Source of the DNA: Fasciola hepatica
Taxonomy: Eukaryota; Platyhelminthes; Trematoda; Plagiorchiida; Fasciolidae
Assembly (NCBI GenBank): GCA_948099385.1
Contig: CANUEZ040000205.1
Location: forward strand, 1,798,001-1,862,000
DNA length: 64,000 nt
Direction: 5' to 3'
Shown in pieces: positions 13,662-26,816 of the stretch. The notes under the pieces are model-generated. The model made no database searches. It saw only the letters and a program-made list of their open reading frames with translations, and had not been told where the DNA came from. A program made the translations under genes and the position numbers. The first letter of the stretch is position 1, and each line of letters begins with the position of its first letter.

Positions 13662-14057
13662 TTAACCACGAAGAGAAGACGTCGACTGGAGGTACAGTTT
13701 GTGCGAATGAGAAACAAGTAAACCAGTCCCAATCATGGTTTGCAGAAAGATCAAATATCTAAGCTGCACAGAACTATCTGAAGAGATGCATAATAAAACC
13801 AGGCTGCCATTGACGGTCTGAGGCTGTTGTGTATACTCACTACGGCTCACTAGATTCCTTGTACCCCAGTTATATTCACTGTCAACACATGTATTCTGTA
13901 TGAGGCTTGCTTCTGAACTCGATGGGCCTTCGCGAATGTTTAAATGGCACTTTCTGTCAGAACGTACGATGACATGCGCGGGCATAACAGTAGTGAGAAT
14001 AAAATAAACATTACTCGGAATTACCAAGGGGATGTGCGCAATCATTATTGTGACCAA
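13662..14057 (-). CDS. 131-codon ORF, right-arm copy
   Basis: Mirror copy of the ORF at 11218-11613 on the opposite strand. The only protein difference I see is Phe to Ser near codon 92. The donor-like site after the stop is weakened by one base compared with the left arm. Function unknown. Confidence 0.3.
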   Translation of the reverse strand: MVTIMIAHIPLVIPSNVYFILTTVMPAHVIVRSDRKCHLNIREGPSSSEASLIQNTCVDSEYNWGTRNLVSRSEYTQQPQTVNGSLVLLCISSDSSVQLRYLIFLQTMIGTGLLVSHSHKLYLQSTSSLRG

Positions 14058-15157
14058 TCAGAAAGTGCATGATCGGCGTAGTAAGTACTAGGAATAGCTT
14101 TGCCGTGTAATTGTCGAAACTTTCTTTTCTGTTCTTTTCATTGAGAATAGTCCAAAATCAATGAATAAAATGTGTACTATACACCGACTTTAAACGAAAA
14201 GGTTATCTTTAGTTTGCGTATGAATACGAGCTGTTTGCAATACTGACGGTTTCAGAATCACTCTCATCTCCTGTTTCTCTTGTTCCCGGGCAATAACCCT
14301 CCCATATTGAACACTGCCATTGCTAAGGAAAAAAAAGCAGAGAAAAGGAAACTGTAAATTGAGGTGTTCCTGAATATAATGGGAAGATCAGTTTTGTATT
14401 TGATCATTTCTGTATTTCAAATATATTTCTAGCAATACAGTCCCATTTCAGTAAATAAAGTTATTGTGTCGTTGCAATCCTACTCGGTACACGAGTTGTT
14501 AACTGTACTGTGGTGTTTATTCGAAGAGTAGGGGTTTACTCAGTGAGACGCACACCTCGCAACAGCGAAGTATGGGATTGGAAACTTCCCACTAAACAGT
14601 ACACTCATGCAGAATTGGTCATTTACATGGTTTTCTACATAAATTATCACAGTCATAATTGCCAGTCATCCGTGATGGTACAATGAAACTTTGTGACCCC
14701 ATCACTTAAATCAGACATATGCATGGAATAAAACAATCTCCAACCGATAGCGAACAAACAGCCAACCTCAATGATTGTGTTGCTAACGTGCTATATTCCA
14801 GTCTCTCCAACACTGTTCATGTGTCATCTATGAGCGCATCTAATAGGTCGCTCTGCTCCTCAGCAAATTGGTAGCATTTTTGTATTGTAGGCTACATCCA
14901 CGATGCCTCAATTTTGTGCATTCTGCTCGTTTCAGTTTGGTCCTTTTCAACTTTCCTCTTCTAAAGTCTGAACGTCACTTTGTGAGCTGTGATTAGGTCT
15001 GTCCAATAATCAGTAAAACGAGGCTATGTTAAGAGAACGGTATGGTTTGCCCTTTCCGTATGTGTTCACCGAAGGTGGTTTCCAGGACACGATATCAAAA
15101 GAATTATTGAGTATTCCTCCAAACTTTCTTTCCAGAATGGTACTTTGTTTTGACTTA

Positions 15158-15324
15158 CTTCTCCCTATTTGTTAGCCATTCTTCTGCGTGTTTTGAAAGT
15201 TGGTCTGAACTCGTGAGGCCGCAATATCTGGGTTTTTTTTCGTTCATCATATTTACTATCTCTTATACTTAATTCCTCACTATTTTTCGACCCCTGCCTT
15301 TCACGTTTGTCTCGGTTGACGACA
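15158..15324 (-). pseudogene. candidate exon, frameshifted right-arm copy
   Basis: Mirror of 9949-10117. The A-run is 2 bp shorter, so the open frame of the left copy is lost part-way. Both splice dinucleotides are kept. If the left copy is a real exon, this copy would be broken. Confidence 0.3.
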
Positions 15325-18300
15325 ACTAGAGTCGTCGAGTTCGTGGTGGTGTGAAATACTCGTAGGCTAATTTACATGGTACTATTTCAAACCCCTGTAC
15401 GCAAACCAATTTTTCACTTCGCAACAAGACTTTTCTCTGGGAAACTACATCACATTCCTCTCACTTAGCCACCAGATCGTAGGCGGAGAGAATCAATGTA
15501 TCACATAGGACATGGCAGCCTCCACGGGGACTAAAGTAAAATCCCTTTTTATTGTGAAAGTCTCCTTGGTTTGTCGTACCGCTTGCAGACTCTCATTATT
15601 ACGTTTTTTTTCACGTCAAGTTCGTCAAACAAGATTGAAACATACTCAGCTCGTTTAGCTACAATCTGCACACTTTGGAATTGGCACTATTTTTTGTATG
15701 TCTAAGTGCGCTGACAACAAAATAGTTTCATTACGTGAAGGTAATTTTGACAGATCCATTGCACAGGTTTCAAGCTCAATGTACGCAACGGCTGACAGTT
15801 ATTGTTCATAGATTAACCATGATACAGCAAGGCTGGGGATTATCACATACCGCTAAGGTACGTTGATATAAGTCTGATCACCGATCACCGTTGTATTGTA
15901 ATGCGATTTTGACATATGACGTCAAATCCATGCAACATGTTATAAACCCTCATGCTTACGCCTTTTCAACGTATTCTTTTATTCAGTGTTTCAGACTGCT
16001 TCTATCTTGGAGTTGCTTTGCTTCTGAGTAGTAGCAATCAGAAATTACGTACAAAGTTCTTCTTGAGTTGTTATTCAATCGCAGACGTAAACTGCAAGTA
16101 CGTTTGAGGAAAGAGAGCGCTAACAAACGACATCCAGCTGAGCGAATACTCAGTTTGATGCGCACAAAGAATCTTCTTTCCGTCTTGGTTGATTTTGAGG
16201 GTAGTTCCAAAGAACTCCAGCAAGTTTTGGCAAAAAATGTATTCCATATTTTTAGTTGTAAATCCACATTATGTATCATTTTTCCGAAATTCAGATAACA
16301 GTGAGTTCAAAAGTAAGTGAAAATATATATCGCTCATCAATAAATGAAAATTAGATATTCAACTATTTCTTTACAGAACCCCATAGGATATAGACCAAGT
16401 CTATCGTGAATTCCGTGAACATATTCAAAAGTGGTTTGTAAAGTCGGTGGTTTCCGGTGTCAAACACACTAGCAAAACTTTCTGATGGGGTATGTTTTGG
16501 TGTAGATTGAATGTTTTCTGAACAGTCCATTCAGTTCCACTCTCACGATTGTAATTTATATTTTATATCACACATAGCTCTGCCCGAAATACCTCCTATG
16601 GTTCTCCCTAAATTTTTGCTTTACTTATTGCTTCAACTGGATTCCCTCTTAGGTCAGGTCGTTTGAAATGAACTTTTTTTGTACCCAAGATACATGCTTA
16701 GCAAACACATGATCAGCATAACACTTAGGGTAAATACCGAAATTACGATCATGGAAAAAATAGTATCAAGTACTATTTCTTTCCAGTTTGTTTGTGGAAG
16801 TATTGGAATTTAGGGATTATTGATGATGACGAATGCATGAGGACTCAGAAAGGAAAAAATGATAATTGCGAATCTTGGGATATGGTGTTGAGTTAAAGTG
16901 AACAACAGAGAGATGTTTAAGATGTAACCAATCATTCGCTATCATTTAAAGACTAATAAGTTATTTGCCATGGCTTTGGGTAGAGCACTTCATAGTAAGT
17001 CTGCCGACCGTAGATAATCCTAGCACATCGACAAGAAAATATGGCGAGTGACAGTATCTTGGAATTATACAATATATGAACTTTTTGCATTTGCTTGCTT
17101 AGGCCGTGGTCACCCTCTTCGGCTCTGTTATCAGTGCAAAATATATGATTACCCAAATTGAAAACTCCTCATTGAAACAAAAATCATGGTATCCGTGGAT
17201 CATTTTTCCAGAGTGAAAAAGGGTGAACGTAGTAATAAACACCCGTTAAAAAAATCACTTCATAAAACTCACCCATCGACATAATACCTTGAGTAATAGA
17301 GCAGTTCTGGTCCCTGAGTTTTGCGTCATTTCGCGGAAATATCAACACTAGTCAAAGGATTTTACAACCGGGGAATCCGTGATATCACCTTCACTGCTGA
17401 GGAAACCCTTGCCACCTAGTAACACAGCTCAGTGATGCGGAGCAAAAAACAATACAAGTAACCAAACAGTTAGGTTGAATGTACGTAATAAGCTCCACAT
17501 AAAAGAATTGTTTTGCCTGCTTCAATGTTTACCCTATTTGGTAGATCTAAACGAAGGTCAAATAAAAACGCGTACCACTCTACCAATGAAACACTGTCCA
17601 CACATTCAAAAATACTTTAACCACAACAAAGTTTAGCCAAACAATTTTTCGCAACATGGTACACACATTCAGCAGATTAGGTGGTAATAATGGTACAGAT
17701 GAAACACGTTTGCCTTACGGTTGCATTATTCTGTGTCAGTATGACCGCTCATGTCAGACACTATCAGTTTTTCAGTTGATAAATGGTGACCCATGAATAC
17801 TTATTGTTGCGTGCCCGACCAGTATGCCATTGAGATTTCGTAATTTATCATGTATTTATTTGCTTGTCAGTTAAGTAACATGCTTTCACACGATTTAGGC
17901 TGTTTATGTTTCCTGCCACAACTGACTGACTTTTCGCCGATTTGTTTGTCACAATGAACAAATTTCATACATCCATCGGACTGCTGTGATCAAAAAAACG
18001 GTGCTTTAAGGCCCTATGTACGAAGACCAAGAGAAAAGTAAATGTGGTTTGGAAGCGCACTCAAGAAGACGAATTCGAAAATAGTTGGCGAAATTGTTCG
18101 AAAATGTCTGAGTTCATTTGTACCATTTATGTTTGGACACTTGTGAACTCGGGCATTCGTTAATGGAGGTCGAATAACAGGGGTTGTTCTAATTGGGGTA
18201 AATTAGTTGTTTGTTCACTTTCGAAGAGGCAGTGTTATCCGTGGCGGAGTTCTGGTGTGGGCCAGCTTTAGTGCTTGAAGTGCCTGTTTGGTGTGAAATA

Positions 18301-19150
18301 GTGACGAATAGGCCATTAGATTATGCACCTTCTGCGGACTGTGTGATGCACAATGTTCTTGCCCATTTTCATATAATCCCTGCTGGCTTCCATTGATCAA
18401 AATCACATGGCATTCATTAAACGAAGTTCATTTTATATCGTTTTGGAAAACGTCTTCAAAATACGGCAATTTTTGACTGTAATGTGCACCCTTATTCACG
18501 CTAGGCAGAAGCATCAAATAAGAGGAGAATCGAACGTGCAAAGACAACATTAGATAACCGATATTAGCTCAGAGCTTAAGGTACTCAAATAAATGGTTCT
18601 AATGCACTAGGGGAGGGTCATAATATAGAAGAATGTCCTAATTCAATCTGCAATTCAAACCTCTGAATCATTCACTGTTTATCTGTTATCACTGTTGCCT
18701 GCATATCGTTTCAGCACTGTCGTTCAAATTCAGTGTGTGCTTTATCCGAAGTGACCACCGGGAAAAGTCTTGGTTTGGGGATAAAGTTGATGTAATGAGA
18801 CAAACATGCATTGAGGTTTGTCCAGCAGGGTAGGAGGTACTGATAAACTGACTTGGATAACTTGGACAACTTTTCACTCTGGTCGGACCAAACCACATTT
18901 AGAACGGGGACTACAAAGATACTATCAGACGCTGCAGGTATACTTATCGCGCACATTTTCTCAAATCTTCGTTAAACATCGTCTCTTAGGAAGCTCATGA
19001 GCGTGCGATGAAAATTCGTGACGTGAACCAGCAGAAAAACACCATATCCAGTATACGTTTTGTTTGAAAGTTTTCAGAGGCTTTCGGGTCCAAGTCTGAA
19101 AGTTTCCCCGATGAGACAGCTGGTTTTCATGGCTGGCCAGAGAGAGAATC

Positions 19151-19528
19151 ATGTACCACGGTGACAAATTATTTCACTATTCGAGACCTCTAGTGAATCC
19201 GGATGCGCAATACTACTTCCAATTTTTTCCTGCGCCATATCACTGTTTTGTTACATATCCGAACCTACAAAAAAGTGTCGCACTTGTGATCATATTTTCT
19301 TCTTGTATGAGAACTTTGCACTCTAACGAGAACCGGCGCGTAAACGTTACTATGACCTTTATAAAAAATGATGCAGTGTATTATAGCCTATACCGAAAGA
19401 TGTTCTGTTCTCAAACAGCACTGAAATCCTTAACAGAAACACACTGGCGGCACAAAGTCAATAGACAGATGGCTGTTCCGTTTGTTTTCTTTGGAATTCG
19501 CATCATTCATACAAATGCATCGAGTTGA
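19151..19528 (+). CDS. 125-codon ORF, right-arm copy
   Basis: Mirror copy of 5744-6121, open from the same ATG to the same stop. It carries the alternative residues at four positions. Function unknown. Confidence 0.25.
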   Translation: MYHGDKLFHYSRPLVNPDAQYYFQFFPAPYHCFVTYPNLQKSVALVIIFSSCMRTLHSNENRRVNVTMTFIKNDAVYYSLYRKMFCSQTALKSLTETHWRHKVNRQMAVPFVFFGIRIIHTNASS

Positions 19529-20796
19529 ACTTGGTAATCGAACTCACCGTTTTTGAATTTAATTTATATCTATGAACGGTTAGGTTAATAAAGATGGTTT
19601 TTAACGGTTTGCTTTCTAGTACTATTGTCACCACATGTCCGATTCGAACAGCATTCCGGACTACAGTTCCTTCTGCTTTTCACATACGGTACTGAATGGG
19701 AAGAATGCATAGTCAAACGAACGTGAGTGATTGCATATAGGAAGCAGTTGAGACTGATATGAGAGCATGTAGTTATTACAAAAAAACATTTATTTAGTCG
19801 AACTGGTACACAACTTCTCGTTGGACTGATAATCGATATGCACACGATTTATTCTTCATGTCTGGCGACGGAGTACGTATGAAAGCTTTACAATGGGGAT
19901 TCAAAAATTTGTTCGAAGGGAAGTATACTGAGAGACAAAAACTGCTAATCTACATCTATCAAAACAGCTTCTGGAGCAGTTCGTGATATTGAATAGTTGT
20001 CTGTGATGAACAATACATCCACGTCTAGTTTCTAGGCTTTATACCCGTAGGGGCAGATTTCGGAGGGGAACTACCGATTACTACCGAAATAGTGTGGAAT
20101 GTTCCCAAGGTAACTGGGTTATTTGAATTGATAATAGGCTAAGAACAACCCACCTTCGTCAACTTCTGATTTGCAGTAATGTATGCATCACCTAGTTATT
20201 CTTCTTGTTTCGTTCCAGTGGTGAAAAGTTAGACAAAAGTGGTTTATTTGTTCATTCTGAGGCTAATTTTGCGACCAGTTGGGCAAATTGATAAATTCAG
20301 TATCCTTTCGTTGTTTGGTCGTTTGTTACTTTGTTTCTTTTTTCTGTTGGAACAACTTTTTGAATTTTGCACATTGGCATTTAGTGTAGCTTATTCCGAG
20401 ATATGTTCAATTGAAATCGGTACAAATCGGTTTTATATGGACTGTTGTGAGCAATGAGCAGTCTGTATTTATCCATTCTGAATTAGGACTGGAAAATCAC
20501 ATGGATCATTCTCAGTTCTTATTCATTCATATATCGTCCACGTGGAAGAGGCCGATCAGTGTGACAATCGTTAAATTCGTGTTCCGATGCCAGTTAGCAA
20601 TCGGTCAATATGCAATTGTTCTAACTGTGAACAAGTGAGTTAGATGAACAAACGTGTACACAGTGCTCATATACTGTTCACTGGTCAGCTGAGCAATCAC
20701 GTTCTATGTTTTCTAACATATGATGGCAACAAATCAAGGAATGTGCTCAAAATTGCTCAAAATACTGAGTTTACAGCTCAGTTCGAATAGGTAGCA

Positions 20797-20896
<100 letters not shown>

Positions 20897-22709
20897 ATGT
20901 ACCTGGATCTGTATGACTTCTCTGTCGGACAACTCGTTCAACTGCGAACTGACTGAACCTCGTTCTTTTTTGTAGCGTGAAGCCTTTGAGGATATAAAAG
21001 AACAAAAGCTAGCTCGGCTTGCTGGTTATGGTTTGGTTACACTAAAACAAGGACAATCCAAGGGCACAGAATAAATGGAAACTATTTTCTAACCTCAAAC
21101 GCAAACGCTTAGGGTGAAAACATGTTCATATCGGAAGAACAAACATACTCCGCAAATGATCCAAGAGGTTTGCGAGGCACGCATACGATGGGCCCCGTGT
21201 CTATTAGAACCTGGTCAACCACTGAATGAACTCCAAACAGGTCTACTCTAGCCGTCACTTTTCGTCATTCATGGTAAATAGAGTTGAATTTCGAGAACCA
21301 AACGACTACGTACCAGTTTTAATTTTCGCATTCTCATTTTCTGACAATTTCCCGTCACCAAACGAGATTACTGTAACAGAGACCGATTTAGGCAAACGAA
21401 ACTGCAACGGTTATCGCTGACAAAAAGGAAGAAAAATCTTATAAGAAATGCTTAGATTAGCAATTTTATGAATACAAATAAAGCCGTTTCAAAGCATTAT
21501 CACGATTGTGACCATGCTCATAGTACCCATAGGAAACTGTTAGTCCAGGTGCGCTTTCTTACATTTGCCTTCCACCTGCAAACAAGATTCATTGTTACAA
21601 TTTATTTTACTGTTTCTATATTTCACGAAAACTGCATTCCTACCCAGACTATCTTGCAAATGGGACCAAATAATTTGATGATTTCTGGATTATTGCAAGC
21701 CTAAGCGAACTGCCAAACGGAGCCGTAATTGAATATAAACAGTTGCTAGTTGGCTATTGGGTTTCGCGCAAATGTTGGCAACACTAAAGCAACATTGCTC
21801 TAATTTCACTTCTCGTCACGTTCATCGTTCAAAAGCTTGTTTAGGATGAGAGTATTTGGTTTAAATTCGTGTTTCATTATTGAGTTTACAACTGCTCAAG
21901 GGTAACATTTTATTTCAGAAAGATACGATGAATAAGCATATTGACTTTATGCAGAACTAAGAGTTCGAGTGATAATTTATCGAAAATATTTTCCCGAAGT
22001 CAGATTTCTATCGAAAGGTGCTACTGCCATCCAGCTCATGTTGGATTTTTAAGTTGAAATGTGTCCTTGTGTATTGATAAAACTTCGTGCCATGTTCGCA
22101 TTATTGAAGATTATGTCTACCCCTGTACACTCTCTCATTACACAGACGTTCTGATAAAGACGTTTGTGGAAAAATTGTAACCAAAACAAATTTGTTTTTT
22201 GGCTTTGTAAAGAGTTCCTCCGTGCCCGGAAAACAGCGGATACGGGTGTTCTGATGTTTAGTAGTTTCGGGAGGGAGGGAATTTAGGAATTAGGAGTCCA
22301 ACATCTAAAGACGTAAACCTGGTTAGGATGACATGCTATGTGCGGTCAGGATCGGTGTCGTTATAAAACATTATTGATAACAGCCGGGGTTTGCTCGTGT
22401 GAGTAGGAAAACGAAAATATTGGCTCGAAACGGGAGCAATTATGTAGCTGTCCGTCCGATCAAAACTGGATTATAAAGCCATGTCCTCTATCAAGCGAAT
22501 AGATTCACGTTGGGCCAGGTCAAATAGAGGTTAACACGGACATTGAAAATGTACTTTTCCTGTGCACTAGTTCAAGATTTTGTATAGCGTCAACACAACG
22601 GCTACGAAAGTTGGTCAAACATTTGGATTAGTCATCGCCCATGGAATAGTAAAAGGAAACCGTGGAATGGGTCAAACATTCAAGGGGGTATACAACAACG
22701 TTTATTTAC

Positions 22710-22895
22710 ATGCATGACAACTGAGTCACGATCCGCAAGATATCCAAGGAAGAAACCAGATGCAACTATTTCACCTTCGGTATCAGTTGGAAGACAGGTT
22801 TTTGGCAGAAAGGGTTGTTCCAAGCTGAGAGTATTTTCTTTCTCAGCAATGTTGGACGGCATCGAAAAATGTTCAGTAGGGACAGAAGGATGTTG
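22710..22895 (-). CDS. candidate exon next to the palindrome edge
   Basis: Read on the minus strand, an AG acceptor precedes 22895 and a GTAAAT donor follows 22710. The 186 bp between are 62 open codons in phase 0 at both ends. The composition looks coding (mixed acidic and hydrophobic residues, Gly-Phe-Phe-Leu-Gly near the end), although the acceptor's pyrimidine tract is weak. If no splice occurs the frame ends at 22680. It begins only about 100 bp outside the palindrome boundary. Function unknown. Confidence 0.35.
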
Positions 22896-23082
22896 CTAAT
22901 TACCACGAGTCGTCCGAGATGTGAGTAGGTATTATTTGCGAATAGCGAATTTCTAGTCAAAGCGATGTTTGCTTTATTGAGCTCTAGATATTTTATAAAC
23001 TGTTTTCCGTATACTGCGCGCCATGTTTCCAAAGGAGGTCAGCTTTAACGAGTAGTTCTTGTGACGGAAGTCTTTCAGTAGA

Positions 23083-23274
23083 TCACAGGAATAAGTTATA
23101 CCACATTGGGCACTGTAGTAATAACACACAGTGTGAAAGGACCATTAACCCAGAGGATGCCTGTATGATTTTCTGGTATATGTTTTGATCAAGATGAAAC
23201 AGTGCCGTCAGATCCAGGGACCCTGCTGTGGAACATCTGAACACAATAAAGGCGCTTTCGACACAAAGACTCAT
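23083..23274 (-). CDS. coding-like segment, unknown
   Basis: Open minus-strand frame with a plausible acceptor inside it (TTCAG at about 23235). The part after it reads as an amphipathic stretch followed by a hydrophobic end and a stop at 23083. It lies in the same block as the open segments at 22710-22895 and 23271-23456, also on the minus strand. I could not link the phases. It may be part of a gene or of an old repeat. Confidence 0.22.
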   Translation of the reverse strand: MSLCVESAFIVFRCSTAGSLDLTALFHLDQNIYQKIIQASSGLMVLSHCVLLLQCPMWYNLFL

Positions 23275-23456
23275 GTATTTCTGTCCCTACCAGCATGAGG
23301 AGGCATGCAAAATTGGTGGTTCAATTTGTGTTGCTTCCTCTTCCAATTCACAGATATTAGTACAGAGCTGCCTCCGCGGTAAGTGAGCGGTTGGCCTATT
23401 CTTTTGATGCCCAATGTTGAGCTTTTTGTGTCCATTTCTTTGACCGGGAGTCCCAC
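23271..23456 (-). CDS. coding-like segment, unknown
   Basis: Minus-strand open frame of about 60 codons, rich in Lys, Arg and Ser. No splice site clearly delimits it and no domain is visible. It may belong with the two segments just downstream on the same strand. Confidence 0.2.
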   Translation of the reverse strand: MGLPVKEMDTKSSTLGIKRIGQPLTYRGGSSVLISVNWKRKQHKLNHQFCMPPHAGRDRNT

Positions 23457-24464
23457 AACTCAAACGTTTTCCAACAGTGAAAACACGTATCTACTCAACT
23501 AATGAACACGTGCATGTATAATGCCTCACATGGACTTTATGTAGATACCTCGATCGACCTAGGTTCTATATCACCCCTGTGACCTATATCTGGGATACAT
23601 ACTTCTGGATCACATGCAACTAGGCGGTTATGTGACAGAGCACACAGTACGAATTCCTGAGGTCCATTGGGTTTTGTATGCGTATGTTTATACTTAACCT
23701 ATGACGTAGACTAAGGAGTTTAGTTCTTTCCGCTACGTGTGTCCTTCAATCACTACCCAGAATATGTAAACCAGTTATCAGATAAATGACATAAAATGAC
23801 TGCGCAAATTTACATTCTAGAGGAGGAAGACCCAGCATGGCAGAGGAGTAAAATTTCACGCGCATTGCACTCACAAGCAGTTCCTCTTTCAAAATAGAAG
23901 GAAATGACTTCAAATGTGGGCAGAATCAGTTCACGTAGGGCCTACATTGGCCATCCAACTACCGAGGTGCGTACTGAATTCGTTAGATGATTTTTATCAT
24001 AATGTATGACATCACGCCGATCAGCGTTCCGCAGACAAGTGAGTAATGGGTGATGAGAAAGGGGAGGTTGATAATCAAGACTAGAGAAATGCCGCATTTC
24101 AACCAGGGCTGAAGCTTTCATCATCAGCGGGTTCGGGAACAATTTTCGTGTTTGTTTGTGCTTCTTTGACCCAACCTCTTCTTACATTAGGTCATAGGAC
24201 AAATAAAATCTAACCTAACACACGGAAAACAATTCGCATCTGGTTTCGGTTAGGGGGTGGATAATAATTCATCTACCTAACGTTTTGTGCAACCCAGATT
24301 TCTCCAATTTCCTTTTGTCCAATTTTTCCTATCCATAAGGTTGTAATATATTGTGATATGATGGTACCAGTTTGAATTCTTAAAAAAGAGCTTGTTCACC
24401 AACCTGTGTTTTTTAAATGTGATTTCGGCCACAAAGGCATAAATAATAGTCACCCCGTGAATAA
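23457..24464. other. no supported gene
   Basis: Only a 66-codon minus frame (23942-24142) is present, without convincing splice sites. Sequence is otherwise ordinary AT-rich intergenic or intronic DNA. Confidence 0.5.
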
Positions 24465-24803
24465 CTATATATGTCGACTGTATTTTTGATTAGCTGAGGA
24501 AGTTAGAAATGCTAACAAAGTATCAGAAAACGGTGTATTATCCGGTGGATTACGAACGATTTCACCTTTGATGTTAGGTTCCTGAGAATGAGGCCGATGA
24601 GTGTGTTGGAAAACATGACCAAGGTCATCTAAGTAGGGCCCTTTAGACATCCCCCTTATTTCCACGATGAAGAAGAAATGTTCAATCATGATATAAAATT
24701 CTCTCTTTACTAGCTGATAAGAGAGCAGCATAGCCAGGATGCCGCATTCAGAAGATTTTCTGTAGTAGGTTGTTTCGGATCCTTCCCCTAAATCGAAAAG
24801 CAT
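24465..24803 (-). CDS. 112-codon ATG-started ORF or exon, unknown
   Basis: Starts with ATG immediately after an in-frame stop and runs 112 codons. It holds a hydrophobic, Phe-rich patch near residue 45 and a polar His/Pro/Asn-rich second half. Internal splice-like sites (acceptor CTACAG, donor AAAG/GTGAAA) would define a shorter exon in the same frame. No family is recognised. Confidence 0.28.
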   Translation of the reverse strand: MLFDLGEGSETTYYRKSSECGILAMLLSYQLVKREFYIMIEHFFFIVEIRGMSKGPYLDDLGHVFQHTHRPHSQEPNIKGEIVRNPPDNTPFSDTLLAFLTSSANQKYSRHI

Positions 24804-25092
24804 TTATTTTGCATTGTTTCCGTAAAAGTGGTCATACTTTACCAGGCAGCAGCGGCTAATGCCTGCGCAGTTTTTTTCGACAACGCCTCTACTGGAGTTT
24901 TGATTTTATCAAAGATCAAGATACACTGATTACATCCGGATGGACCATTTCCATCGTGAAAGAGAATGAAGCACATTCAGGCTGCTCAATCTTGTGGCTG
25001 ATTTAAAGTGAACATTGTACGCCTAATTGGTACGGTAAATTGGTGCATTTGGAAGCAGATTCAAGATTCATCATGATTTATTCAAATAGACG

Positions 25093-25314
25093 TTGCTTAG
25101 GGAGGAATGTGCTCTGACTCAACTAGATAAGCAAACCGTTCGTTTAGATTACGAATATAGTGATGCACGAGGCAGTGAAGCACTCCTACTCAACGGTTTC
25201 GTGGGTCTGATAACGTTTGCTCAAACTAGTGTTTACCAAAGTGGAAAGAAGACTTGGCTATCTAGACTGCAGAGAGATGGAAAAAGAACAGAAGTCAAAA
25301 TGCATCAAAAATGA
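25093..25314 (+). CDS. candidate exon, unknown
   Basis: An acceptor-like CTTAG lies just inside the frame, after which it stays open for about 70 codons. The first 35 residues are acidic and Leu-rich and look coding. The downstream limit is unclear. No partner exon could be phased to it. Confidence 0.28.
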   Translation: MLREECALTQLDKQTVRLDYEYSDARGSEALLLNGFVGLITFAQTSVYQSGKKTWLSRLQRDGKRTEVKMHQK

Positions 25315-25815
25315 TAACCTAAACAAGCAATAAAAAGCGTATGCTCAGTGTGTGCCTGAAAAATACGAAAATGTATTTCCCATTGAAATTGTAGCATTTC
25401 CATTCGTGAAGGATGTATTCGGTTTGCATACTCTGCTCAGACATACCGCTCCATGTCGACTGTAAAATTGAAGTTTCCTTTCATCACTGCCTGTGGCTCA
25501 TTTTATAGCTAGAAAACACACTTATTATCAACGTTAGAACAAGAAGGGTAGACATTTTCCATACTCCAAGAGAAGATGACTGAAAAGTAACGCGGCAATC
25601 ACCAAACAGCAAACCGCGAACAGCAAATAGTGTCAAAAATATATCCACTCAGGATAAATGTAGAATTGTTTTGGATTACACAACCGGTAGTTAGTAGCTT
25701 AATTGGTGTACGGGCAGCGAATGGGATAGTAATCGTCCAGATTGAATATACTAGACGACGTGAAAAACGAACCGGTAATTGCAAAGCCAAAAATAATGGC
25801 CCTTATTGTAGGAGT

Positions 25816-26091
25816 CTACAAAAAAAATTGCTTATGCTCTGATGCATCCGAGATTGTGCTGCGAAGAAAAGAGTCCCATTTCACTGATTCATGAGAAAGT
25901 TGGGGGTATGTTTGTAGTTTATTACGGCTTGAGTTTGTCATGGCATGAAACGTCTCTCTTTTATTAGGCGCGGTAGAAAACTTTGAATACATAGATGGGT
26001 AATTGGAGGGATATTGTAACGAAGAAGACAAGACGGGTGAAGAACACTTGTATCTGATCGGCCAAGGTTTGAGTTGGTAGAATATGAGCAA
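25816..26091 (-). CDS. candidate exon, Ser/Tyr/Asn-rich, unknown
   Basis: Open minus-strand frame of 91 codons with codons biased to pyrimidine third positions, unlike the surrounding DNA. It is rich in Ser, Tyr, Pro and Asn and lacks hydrophobic segments, like a low-complexity protein tail. An acceptor (GATCAG) lies near 26056. The stop is followed by AATAAG rather than AATAAA. Function unknown. Confidence 0.33.
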   Translation of the reverse strand: MLIFYQLKPWPIRYKCSSPVLSSSLQYPSNYPSMYSKFSTAPNKRETFHAMTNSSRNKLQTYPQLSHESVKWDSFLRSTISDASEHKQFFL

Positions 26092-26816
26092 TCGTTTATA
26101 AAGTTCCTTTCCGAAACCGCACTACAGTAACGTCAAACTCAATACTGTCATATTATTCCTCCTCCGTTTTGGTCGAGTGTTTGCCGCTAACTGGCCGACC
26201 CTCTTCTCCAATTGGTTGATTCGATTGAACTGGTTGATTGCTTAACCGGTAGCCACCTAACTAGACTGTCTATCCAGTTGTCTTAGATTTCACTGAGTTC
26301 CATTCATACTCGACGTGGTTTTGTTCGTCTGTTAAGGGAGTCTTTCATTTCATTACCCATCTCTTCTCTGGTCCACGGCTATTGATTATTTGACTCAGTT
26401 GGTCTGGTCTTCGTCTTGTTTTGTTTACAGAACATTCCACACTACTTCACGACGTAACCAACTGTGTAAATGTAATTTGGCAAAAAGACATAGAAAAGCT
26501 TTCAAATGATGAACTTATTTAAAATAATCTTCCTAGGTTGAATGGGACTATGGAATTGTTTTATCAATTCCCCATAAAATTAGGTATATTTTGTAGATAA
26601 AATAATGTATTTGTGAATGCGTAGTTTGCGCGTAGACGAAGAAACGTATTCAATTGAGAACAAGGTTCACAGGTTCACTACTCGTGGTTGCACTTAGTTC
26701 ACCTATCATTGGTGGACATCAAGTAAGAACTAAAACGACTGCGTGTATAAAATATCGTCAGTCTACAGGTTCATGGCCAAGAGAACAATACAGTTGCACT
26801 GTCTACATGTGAATAG

